Assembly: GCA_964414265.1 (NCBI GenBank)
Contig: CAYPVT010000036.1
Location: forward strand, 1 to 7,297
Direction of reading: 5' to 3'
From: VMEP01 sp964414265
GTDB taxonomy: Bacteria; Patescibacteriota; Minisyncoccia; Phycocordibacterales; VMEP01
DNA: 7,297 bases
Part shown: piece by piece, positions 1 through 4,742 of the stretch
Position numbering within the stretch: position 1 is the stretch's first letter
Layout: every line of letters begins with the position of its first letter
Translations under genes and position numbers: made by a program
Notes under the pieces: model-generated
Database searches by the model: none
Told to the model about the DNA's origin: nothing
Seen by the model: only the letters and a program-made list of their open reading frames with translations

Positions 1-1
1 C

Positions 2-67
2 TATGATGAAGGGATTAAACAGAGAGGAGTGCCATATGTGGTGGACGCATACAGTCAGTTGACGTAA
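2..67 (+). CDS. Probable C-terminal tail of an upstream gene (partial)
   Basis: One frame is open from the window edge to a TAA at 65-67 and reads as plausible protein, ending RGVPYVVDAYSQLT. No family can be named from about 21 residues. A second frame is also open here, to a TGA at 60-62, but its peptide is rich in Met, Trp, His and Cys and looks less natural. If the call is right, the promoter of the next gene overlaps the end of this one. The start lies outside the window. Confidence 0.4.
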   Translation, partial: YDEGIKQRGVPYVVDAYSQLT

Positions 68-87
68 ACATATTTTTGTTGTATCTT
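59..87 (+). promoter_or_regulatory. Sigma70-type promoter for the small membrane protein gene
   Basis: A -35 box TTGACG (59-64) and a -10 box TATCTT (82-87) are separated by exactly 17 bases. Transcription would start near 94, giving a leader of about 25 bases that contains the AAGGAG ribosome site. The -35 box coincides with the last codons of the preceding partial reading frame. Confidence 0.5.
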
Positions 88-119
88 TTTGTGAGGATCT
101 TTTTACAAGGAGTACTGCA

Positions 120-476
120 ATGTCCCGTGCACAGGTGACTTGGTTTTTTGCGATTGCCTACTCGATTTTGTGTCATTTCATAGTGGTAACAGTTTCTCTC
201 GCCTTTGCACAAAGCGATGGATATCTGTTTCTGACCATTTACGTAACTCTTTCGGCGGTGTGGTTTTTCCGTCATTTGGAAACAGCGTCGGATTGGTCGT
301 TTACCAGAGTTATAACCATGGCTTTTTTTGCCAGTGGGATAGGGATAATGGCGCTTGTTCCAGGCTTCGTTTGTTTCTTTTTTCTGAGCGTTGCCTACTT
401 ATTGGCCAGCTACCACACTCTTTCAATAAAGGGCGGTCTTTTCCAGAAAACAATCACCCCCTTGGTTCGAGAGTGA
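120..476 (+). CDS. Small four-helix membrane protein, function unknown
   Basis: This 118-residue protein is not one I recognise. It is dominated by hydrophobic runs that fit four membrane helices, at about residues 6-30, 34-51, 62-81 and 82-100, with a short polar C-terminal tail of about 18 residues. The loop between helices 2 and 3 (about 52-61) carries His, Glu, Asp and Arg. There is no cleavable signal peptide pattern, catalytic motif or Cys pair that would give a function. The start at 120 is well supported: AAGGAG at 107-112 lies seven bases upstream, behind a good promoter. An intrinsic terminator follows at 512-542, so the gene appears to be a single-gene transcription unit. A longer frame overlapping it (140 onward) is the out-of-frame run-in to uvrB and is not coding here. 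It is probably an inner-membrane protein, with an unknown role. Confidence 0.75.
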   Translation: MSRAQVTWFFAIAYSILCHFIVVTVSLAFAQSDGYLFLTIYVTLSAVWFFRHLETASDWSFTRVITMAFFASGIGIMALVPGFVCFFFLSVAYLLASYHTLSIKGGLFQKTITPLVRE

Positions 477-511
477 AAACAGCCCGTGTGGCTTTGGCCT
501 ATTGCCAGTCT

Positions 512-542
512 GCCGTCGAAAATATCGACGGCTTTCCTTTTT
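512..542 (+). terminator. Intrinsic terminator after the membrane protein gene
   Basis: A perfect 8-bp stem GCCGTCGA (512-519) / TCGACGGC (525-532) with a 5-base loop is followed by TTTCCTTTTT (533-542). It lies about 35 bases after the stop at 476 and 30 bases before the uvrB start, so uvrB should need its own promoter in the short gap that follows. Confidence 0.8.
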
Positions 543-550
543 GTCTCACT

Positions 551-560
551 ACAGTATTAT
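551..560 (+). promoter_or_regulatory. Possible uvrB -10 element within ACAGTATTAT
   Basis: TATTAT at 555-560 is a reasonable -10 hexamer in the only space left between the terminator and uvrB. No good -35 box is found 16-18 bases upstream. If used, transcription would start only a few bases before the ATG at 572, giving a nearly leaderless mRNA, which fits the missing Shine-Dalgarno. The CAGTATT core recurs twice upstream of uvrA. Confidence 0.25.
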
Positions 561-571
561 TCATTTTACAT

Positions 572-2707
572 ATGTCAGTTTTTAAACTATCAAAACACTT
601 TACCCCAGCCGGAGATCAGCCGAAGGCTATCTCTGCGCTCGTGAAGGGCCTCAGAAAGGGCTTTAAGAAGCAGACCTTGCTTGGTGTGACTGGCTCCGGA
701 AAGACATTCACTATGGCAAACATAATTGCAAACGAGGGTAAGCCAACTCTTGTGATTGCGCACAACAAAACTCTTGCCGCTCAATTGGCGCAAGAGTATA
801 AAGAATTTTTTCCAGAGAATGCGGTACATTACTTTGTTTCTTATTATGACTATTACCAACCGGAGGCTTATATGCCAATAACAGACACTTATATTGAAAA
901 GGATGCCCAGATTAACGAAGAGATAGACCGGTTAAGACACGCTTCCACTCAGGCGTTAATGTCGCGTCGCGATGTAGTAATTGTTGCTTCTGTCTCATGT
1001 ATTTATGGCTTGGGTAGTCCAGAAGAATATCGTAAGGAGAATTTTGAAATTAAAGTTGGGGATTACACTAATCGCCAGGAATTAATTAAACGTCTCATAA
1101 GTATCCATTTTGAAAGAACGAATGCAGATATAAACCCTGGAGAATTTAGGAGTATTGGTTCGCGAGTTGAAATAATGCCAGTCTCCGAGAGATATGTTTT
1201 GAATGTTGATATTAACGATGGAAAAATATCGAATATTATTGTTGTTGATCCAGTATCACAAAAAATTCTTGGTGAAGAAAAAAGTGTTTTTCTTTTCCCG
1301 GCAAAACATTTCCTCACAGAAAAATCACAGCGTGATCGGGCAATAAAAATTATAAAAAAAGAATTAGCCGATACTTTAAAAAAATTTGAAAAAGAAGGGA
1401 AGTTGCTTGAAGCCGATAGATTAAAGCGTCGAACGAATTATGACATGGCGATGATTCGTGAGGTTGGATATTGTTCTGGAATTGAGAATTATTCTAGACC
1501 GCTTTCCGGAAGACCTGCGGGGGCAGCACCAGATACATTACTTTCTTATTTCCCAAAAACAAAAGACGGGAAACCAGATTTTTTGACCATCATAGATGAG
1601 TCCCATGTGACATTGCCACAATTACGTGGAATGCAGGCGGGGGACTTCTCTCGAAAGAAAACACTTGTTGAGCATGGATTTCGCTTACCGTCTGCTGTTG
1701 ATAATCGTCCTTTGAATTTTAAAGAATTTGAAGAACGTATCGGAGAAGTAATTTATACTTCAGCAACACCAAGCGAGCTCGAGATGACGACAAGTGAACA
1801 AATTGTTGAACAAATCATCCGTCCGACTGGGTTGGTTGATCCTGAAATTACAATACGTCCCATTAGAGCCTTTTCGCCCCAAGGTGACCATGGCACTCGC
1901 AAACCCGCGAGGTCGGGCTCTAACGGGATAAACCCAATTTCTGCTTCATACAAAGGACCGCCCTTTGTATTTACAACAAAGGGCGGTCCTTTGTATGGTG
2001 GTCAAATTGAAGATTTCATGACCGAAACAAAGAAGGTGACTGCAAAAGGAGAGCGTTCTATCGCAACAACTTTGACTAAAAAAATGGCAGAAGAATTAAG
2101 CACATATTTAAAAGATCAAGGGATTAAAGCGGAATATCTTCATAGCGATATTAAAACAATCGACCGAATTAAAATATTATCGGAATTTCGTCGTGGAACT
2201 TTTGACTGTTTGGTTGGGGTTAACTTACTCCGTGAGGGTTTAGATTTACCAGAAGTTTCCTTCATTGGTATTTTAGATGCCGACAAAGAAGGCTTTTTAC
2301 GTTCAGCTGTTTCTTTGATTCAAACTATTGGACGTGCTGCTAGAAATTCTGCTGGGCGAGTAACTCTTTATGCTGACGTAGAAACCGATTCAATGAAGAA
2401 AGCTATTGGGGAAACAAATCGTCGTAGAGTTATTCAAATTGCCTATAACAAAGAACATGGCATTACTCCAACAACGATAAAAAAGAAAATTCACGACATT
2501 GCAGAACACTTGGAAAGTAACCACGATAAATCTGTTAGGTTTAATTTAAGTATAGATGAACAAATTTTTCAAAAAAATCCCAAGAAACTTATTAAACTAA
2601 AAGAAAAAGAAATGAGTATCGCAGTGAAAGAATTAGACTTCGAGGCCGCCGCAATTCTACGTGACGAAATATTATTACTTAAGAAAAAATTTGAAGAGAA
2701 AGGGTAA
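572..2707 (+). CDS. uvrB: UvrABC system protein B (excision repair helicase), with in-frame insert
   Basis: UvrB receives damaged DNA from UvrA, inserts its beta-hairpin between the strands to verify the lesion, and recruits UvrC for incision. All hallmarks are visible: Walker A GVTGSGKT (38-45), the beta-hairpin segment YYDYYQPEAY (91-100), the DESH Walker B box (342-345), TSATPS (396-401), the helicase segment GVNLLREGLDLPEV, the arginine-finger region QTIGRAARN (584-592), and a C-terminal UVR motif around LDFEAAAILRDEI. At 711 residues it is about 40-50 longer than usual. The excess is residues about 432-475, inserted between IRPI and GGQIEDF where most UvrBs run on directly. The stretch LRSAVSLIQT has Ala-Val where many UvrBs have Glu-Arg or Glu-Thr. 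The start MSVFKLSKHF matches the family N-terminus; the frame is open further upstream but overlaps another gene and does not look like UvrB. No Shine-Dalgarno is visible. The first few hundred bases look GC-richer than the middle. Confidence 0.97.
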   Translation: MSVFKLSKHFTPAGDQPKAISALVKGLRKGFKKQTLLGVTGSGKTFTMANIIANEGKPTLVIAHNKTLAAQLAQEYKEFFPENAVHYFVSYYDYYQPEAYMPITDTYIEKDAQINEEIDRLRHASTQALMSRRDVVIVASVSCIYGLGSPEEYRKENFEIKVGDYTNRQELIKRLISIHFERTNADINPGEFRSIGSRVEIMPVSERYVLNVDINDGKISNIIVVDPVSQKILGEEKSVFLFPAKHFLTEKSQRDRAIKIIKKELADTLKKFEKEGKLLEADRLKRRTNYDMAMIREVGYCSGIENYSRPLSGRPAGAAPDTLLSYFPKTKDGKPDFLTIIDESHVTLPQLRGMQAGDFSRKKTLVEHGFRLPSAVDNRPLNFKEFEERIGEVIYTSATPSELEMTTSEQIVEQIIRPTGLVDPEITIRPIRAFSPQGDHGTRKPARSGSNGINPISASYKGPPFVFTTKGGPLYGGQIEDFMTETKKVTAKGERSIATTLTKKMAEELSTYLKDQGIKAEYLHSDIKTIDRIKILSEFRRGTFDCLVGVNLLREGLDLPEVSFIGILDADKEGFLRSAVSLIQTIGRAARNSAGRVTLYADVETDSMKKAIGETNRRRVIQIAYNKEHGITPTTIKKKIHDIAEHLESNHDKSVRFNLSIDEQIFQKNPKKLIKLKEKEMSIAVKELDFEAAAILRDEILLLKKKFEEKG
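1863..1997 (+). repeat. In-frame palindrome-bearing insertion in uvrB
   Basis: This 135-base stretch (45 codons) corresponds to extra residues between UvrB segments that are normally adjacent. It consists of two inverted-repeat units. The first has 8-bp arms TTAGAGCC (1863-1870) and GGCTCTAA (1916-1923). The second is the perfect 22-bp palindrome at 1947-1997. The outer arms fall almost exactly on the limits of the extra peptide, and the length is a multiple of three. The encoded peptide is rich in Gly, Pro, Ser and Lys and is probably a disordered surface loop. The pattern resembles protein-coding palindromic elements such as those described in Rickettsia; membership of any named family is not shown. 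Confidence 0.7.
1947..1997 (+). repeat. Perfect 22-bp inverted repeat, 7-base loop
   Basis: The left arm (1947-1968, starting CATACAAAGGACCGCC) is the exact reverse complement of the right arm (1976-1997, ending GGCGGTCCTTTGTATG). The loop is ATTTACA (1969-1975). It lies inside the uvrB reading frame and encodes a peptide that is itself nearly mirrored (KGPPF then KGGPLY). No U-run follows, so it is not a standard terminator. The 11-base core AAAGGGCGGTC also occurs at 428-438 near the end of the membrane protein gene. Confidence 0.9.
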
Positions 2708-2725
2708 TTAAATATTTCTTAAAAA

Positions 2726-2777
2726 GGCCGAAGTCCCGTAGCTAGAGCGAAGCGATATGGTACTGGGACGAGTCGGT
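2726..2777 (+). repeat. Imperfect palindrome between uvrB and the uvrB relic
   Basis: The outer arms GCCG (2727-2730) / CGGT (2774-2777) pair with a wobble. Across an internal loop they stack on an inner stem in which GTCCCGTA (2733-2740) pairs with TACTGGGAC (2761-2769) around one bulged T. The roughly 20-base apex contains AGCGAAGCG. No U-run follows, so it is not a clear terminator for uvrB. It could be a mobile palindromic element, an RNA processing hairpin or debris. Confidence 0.5.
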
Positions 2778-2829
2778 AGCGATATTACGCGATGAAATAT
2801 TAGCGCTTAAAAATAAGCTCGGGGAATAA
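2767..2829 (+). pseudogene. Relic of a second uvrB 3' end (UVR motif), out of frame
   Basis: Read in a different frame from uvrB, these 21 codons give DESVAILRDEILALKNKLGE and a TAA stop. The uvrB C-terminus reads AAAILRDEILLLKKKFEE. Of 18 aligned residues, 12 are identical, including the unbroken run AILRDEIL. Many differences are synonymous third-position changes (CGT/CGC, GAC/GAT, CTA/TTA, GCA/GCG, AAG/AAA). It therefore looks like diverged coding sequence and not a fresh tandem copy. Upstream the frame is closed by a TAG at 2743-2745 inside the palindrome, so no start is available. The likely meaning is the leftover end of an older or incoming uvrB allele. Confidence 0.75.
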
Positions 2830-2833
2830 CCGC

Positions 2834-2860
2834 TTGACGATATATCAAGGAAAGTATAGT
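2834..2860 (+). promoter_or_regulatory. Candidate promoter for the 219-residue protein gene
   Basis: TTGACG (2834-2839) and TATAGT (2855-2860) are good hexamers, but the spacing is 15 bases, shorter than the preferred 17. It begins just after the stop of the uvrB relic. Use of this site would give a leader of about 95 bases, including the small hairpin CTGTC-CTTC-GACAG (2872-2885). Confidence 0.35.
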
Positions 2861-2919
2861 TTTTAAACAGTCTGTCCTTCGACAGTGCTAGGTTGCCTGG
2901 GCTTTTCAGGTGGGCGAGC

Positions 2920-2970
2920 TATGAGTTATGAGCGAGCCATATATACGAGGAGTATGAGCGATGAGCGAGC
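2920..2970 (+). repeat. 18-base direct repeat spanning the start of the 219-residue gene
   Basis: The block at 2920-2937 (TATGAGTTATGAGCGAGC) recurs at 2953-2970 with 16 of 18 bases identical, at a period of 33 bases. The second copy contains the true ATG (2961). The first copy contains a decoy ATGAGCGAG (2928) that opens a nine-codon peptide ending at the TGA at 2955-2957. Only the second copy has a close ribosome site. A local tandem duplication is the simplest reading; a short upstream peptide is possible but unsupported. Confidence 0.5.
2947..2952 (+). promoter_or_regulatory. Ribosome binding site deciding the start at 2961
   Basis: GAGGAG lies eight bases before the ATG at 2961. It chooses this start over the duplicated ATGs at 2921, 2928 and 2954, which have no comparable purine run at the correct distance. 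Confidence 0.7.
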
Positions 2971-3620
2971 GTGGAAAATCTTTAGTTGCCTCTTTAGGGG
3001 CGACAGACTGGATTCAAGGAACCGAAGCAATGGGGCGCGCAGGAATGACCCCAGTGCTTTGGGATCGGATGCGACTTGATCGCAGTTATTGCGAGGCTCT
3101 GGGGCTAAAGGCTGCTGAGCTCGATAGGGAAATCGCTGGGGAGAAGTATTCTCTGGCGGAAGAATACCCTCATGATTTTGAAGCATTATTTGCGGAGCTT
3201 CGGAAAATATGGGCTTTCAGCGAAAAAAACGGCCTTTTGCTCAGGAGCGATATACTGGCGAAAATGTGCGAGCCAGATTTCCAGAAACTTTCCGACAGTG
3301 GGAACTTCCTCGTCAAGGATTTTTTCACAATGCCACTGTACAAGCGGATGGGGCTTGTCGATGTCCAAACCGAGATGAGGCGTCGCAAGTTGAAGTCTGT
3401 TGGTGCGGTTGAAGGCATCTTTTTTGCTTCGAAGTTTGGGTGTTTACGCGACAAAGGTGGTTTTTATGCCCTTGATGCGGTTTATCGCGAGGATGAATCA
3501 TCTGAAGAAAAGATGCTTTCGGTCGGTCATAATGGATACGGTGATCCACTGATGAGTCTCCATCCGCGCAAAACAACCTTCTTGAAAGGGGACCACTTCT
3601 TGGTCAAGCGCAAAACCTAG
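2961..3620 (+). CDS. Uncharacterised 219-residue soluble protein
   Basis: I do not recognise this protein. It has no membrane segment, signal peptide or common nucleotide-binding motif. The N-terminal half is rich in Glu, Leu, Arg and Lys and probably helical. The segment around residues 73-98 (FEALFAELRKIWAFSEKNGL) looks amphipathic. The C-terminal third is more mixed, with GIFFASKFGCLRDKGGFYALDAVYRED followed by VGHNGYGDPLMSLHP, and ends basic (LVKRKT). The start at 2961 is fixed by GAGGAG at 2947-2952, eight bases upstream; nearby ATGs at 2921 and 2954 belong to another frame. Its own terminator follows 12 bases after the stop, so it is probably a monocistronic gene. Its richer GC content relative to the flanking repair genes is visible by eye. 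Such orphan genes of about 220 residues are typical of CPR genomes, but the link is an inference. Confidence 0.8.
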   Translation: MSERGKSLVASLGATDWIQGTEAMGRAGMTPVLWDRMRLDRSYCEALGLKAAELDREIAGEKYSLAEEYPHDFEALFAELRKIWAFSEKNGLLLRSDILAKMCEPDFQKLSDSGNFLVKDFFTMPLYKRMGLVDVQTEMRRRKLKSVGAVEGIFFASKFGCLRDKGGFYALDAVYREDESSEEKMLSVGHNGYGDPLMSLHPRKTTFLKGDHFLVKRKT

Positions 3621-3632
3621 CCACTACAATGC

Positions 3633-3663
3633 CAAAGCCCCTTCCCGGGGCTTTGTTTTATTT
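3633..3663 (+). terminator. Intrinsic terminator after the 219-residue protein gene
   Basis: The perfect 9-bp stem CAAAGCCCC (3633-3641) / GGGGCTTTG (3647-3655) with loop TTCCC is followed by TTTTATTT. It is almost identical to the terminator at 4540-4567, differing in the stem by one C. Confidence 0.9.
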
Positions 3664-3672
3664 AGTTGAGAA

Positions 3673-3701
3673 TTGCAAAGAAATTTATACTGATGTATAA
3701 G
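3673..3701 (+). promoter_or_regulatory. Candidate promoter for the 225-residue protein gene
   Basis: TTGCAA (3673-3678) and TATAAG (3696-3701) are separated by 17 bases. It lies just past the upstream terminator. Transcription from here would give a leader of about 130 bases carrying the inverted repeat at 3728-3792. TATACT at 3686-3691 is a rival -10 box, but its nearest -35 (TTGAGA) is only 14 bases away. Confidence 0.4.
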
Positions 3702-3725
3702 TAATAAATTAGTTCTTTTACTTAT
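3697..3725 (+). repeat. AT-rich 8-bp inverted repeat overlapping the candidate -10
   Basis: ATAAGTAA (3697-3704) pairs perfectly with TTACTTAT (3718-3725) across 13 bases. Its position at the likely transcription start would suit an operator or a start-site hairpin, but AT-rich symmetry of this length can occur by chance. Confidence 0.35.
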
Positions 3726-3727
3726 TT

Positions 3728-3792
3728 GTTTACCACAGCTGGAAGCGTCTCTATCTACTAAATAGTTCTAGTCATTTCCAGCTGTGGCAAAC
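3728..3792 (+). repeat. 17-bp inverted repeat in the leader of the 225-residue gene
   Basis: CCACAGCTGGAA (3733-3744) is the exact reverse complement of TTCCAGCTGTGG (3776-3787). After one A/C mismatch the arms continue as GTTT (3728-3731) / AAAC (3789-3792). The 31-base loop holds a minor symmetry ACTA-AA-TAGT. There is no U-run after it and 49 bases remain before the ATG, so it is not a terminator. It may be a structured 5' leader, a protein-binding site or a small inserted element. Confidence 0.75.
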
Positions 3793-3841
3793 TTTCACAA
3801 CGAAAGAACCCTCCAGCGTTAATCATACGAAAGGAACAGCC

Positions 3842-4519
3842 ATGGACTCTCATGGAACACCCTCTTGTACCAACGGGCAATTCGCCACTTTGGCAAGCCG
3901 TATCGTCACTGCTTTGCCGAAGGCGATAAAACTGACGGGTCTTGATCCGAAAGTTATCATCAATCACACGAACCAAGGGGAGCGCCTCTCGCTCGCCGTC
4001 GCCGAAGCAATCAATATGCTGTACAACGGTCACGAAGCAACGGTTCCGGCGGATGCGGATTTCATTTACGTTACAGAGGTAACTGTACCGGCGATAACGA
4101 AACGCATGGACCCAAAGGATTTCTTCGAAGATTCCGCGGTCAATCCTTTTCGGATATTGTCGTCCGTTGGCGCAATTGATTCGGCGTCTGAGGCCAGTTT
4201 TGCGGTTTTTCGTCTCATGCACAATGTTCACGAGTCAGACATTGTCGAAAAACTCAAGGACTACGACCTTGCCGAGTGGTACCACTTTGCGGTCCTTGCT
4301 GAGAATCAGGTTGACGGGAACGATGGACCACTTACCACAAACGGGAGAGCAAACATTTTCCATGTTCGAGGTGGTAGCGATGACGTTTTCGTCTTTGGCA
4401 CTCACTGGAAGGCGGCTGGTTTTGACGAGTGGGAAACAAACGAATACCTCCCCAAAGAGGTGTCCTTGGCGGGCAGGTGGCGTGCTGGTAGCCTAGTTTT
4501 TCTCCGGCTCCGGTCGTAG
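3842..4519 (+). CDS. Uncharacterised 225-residue soluble protein
   Basis: I do not recognise this protein. It appears cytoplasmic, with no signal peptide or membrane helix. Residues about 10-60 (TNGQFATLASRIVTALPKAI, then an INHTNQGERLSLAVAEAINML stretch) look helical. The middle is acidic (DADFIYVTEV, KDFFED, HESDIVEKLKDYDLAEWYHFAVLAENQ). The C-terminal part has Gly- and Trp-rich segments (FHVRGGSDDVFVFGTHWKAA, GRWRAGSLVFLRLRS) suggesting beta structure. No catalytic signature is evident. AAGGA at 3831-3835, six bases upstream, supports the start. The gene stands alone, with a structured leader before it and a terminator 20 bases after its stop. It and the 219-residue gene share the same terminator design but show no obvious protein similarity. 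GC content looks higher than in uvrA and uvrB. Confidence 0.8.
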   Translation: MDSHGTPSCTNGQFATLASRIVTALPKAIKLTGLDPKVIINHTNQGERLSLAVAEAINMLYNGHEATVPADADFIYVTEVTVPAITKRMDPKDFFEDSAVNPFRILSSVGAIDSASEASFAVFRLMHNVHESDIVEKLKDYDLAEWYHFAVLAENQVDGNDGPLTTNGRANIFHVRGGSDDVFVFGTHWKAAGFDEWETNEYLPKEVSLAGRWRAGSLVFLRLRS

Positions 4520-4539
4520 TTTTCCGTCGTTGTGTAATA

Positions 4540-4567
4540 CAAAGCCCTTCCCGGGGCTTTGTTTTTT
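4540..4567 (+). terminator. Intrinsic terminator after the 225-residue protein gene
   Basis: The perfect 8-bp stem CAAAGCCC (4540-4547) / GGGCTTTG (4554-4561) with loop TTCCCG is followed by TTTTTT (4562-4567). It is a near twin of the terminator at 3633-3663 and separates uvrA from upstream transcription. Confidence 0.92.
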
Positions 4568-4605
4568 ATACCTTATTCATATATAGTTCACCTATACATA
4601 CCCCT

Positions 4606-4707
4606 ATGAATGGTCGCGGGGTAGTTTTTAGCGTCATTATGAAAAAACCTGAACATAAAGAAATATATCCCATTAGAAATTTTCGGGACAAAGATTCCAG
4701 TATTTAG
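4606..4707 (+). other. Possible 33-codon small reading frame upstream of uvrA
   Basis: An ATG at 4606 opens a frame to the TAG at 4705-4707, with an internal ATG at 4639 giving a 22-residue version starting MKKPEHKEIYPIRNF. Neither start has a visible Shine-Dalgarno, and chance alone could produce a frame this short. Otherwise the 175-base gap before uvrA holds only a weak CCCC...GGGG symmetry (4601-4620) and the CAGTATTT repeat. Confidence 0.15.
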
Positions 4708-4716
4708 ACAGTATTT
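4698..4716 (+). promoter_or_regulatory. CAGTATTT direct repeat upstream of uvrA
   Basis: CAGTATTT occurs at 4698-4705 and again at 4709-4716, a period of 11 bases (about one helical turn), 26 bases before the uvrA ATG. The same CAGTATT core is found 13 bases before the uvrB ATG (552-558). It could be part of a -10 region or a shared regulator site. It does not match the E. coli or Bacillus LexA boxes. Confidence 0.3.
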
Positions 4717-4742
4717 TTCGATAAAATCATCACATTAATTTT

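Noticed and set aside
140..571. Upstream extension of the uvrB reading frame
   Set aside because: The frame is open, but it overlaps the well-supported membrane gene and a terminator, has Cys/Phe/Ser-rich shadow composition, and UvrB homology begins at MSVFKLSKHF (572).
1947..2000. The uvrB hairpin as an intrinsic terminator
   Set aside because: The stem is strong, but the bases after it are GGTGGTCAAATTG with no U-run, and the downstream uvrB coding is intact.
2885..3079. 64-codon reading frame on the + strand
   Set aside because: It overlaps the 219-residue gene in another frame, has no ribosome site at its start and an Arg/Ser-rich shadow composition.
3758..4231. 157-codon reading frame on the - strand
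   Set aside because: It is antisense to the 225-residue gene, which has a ribosome site, a terminator and a natural amino-acid mix; the antisense peptide is Arg/Cys-rich.
4568..4742. LexA/SOS box upstream of uvrA
   Set aside because: No CTGT-N8-ACAG or GAAC-N4-GTTC palindrome is present; only the CAGTATTT direct repeat was kept, as a weak candidate.
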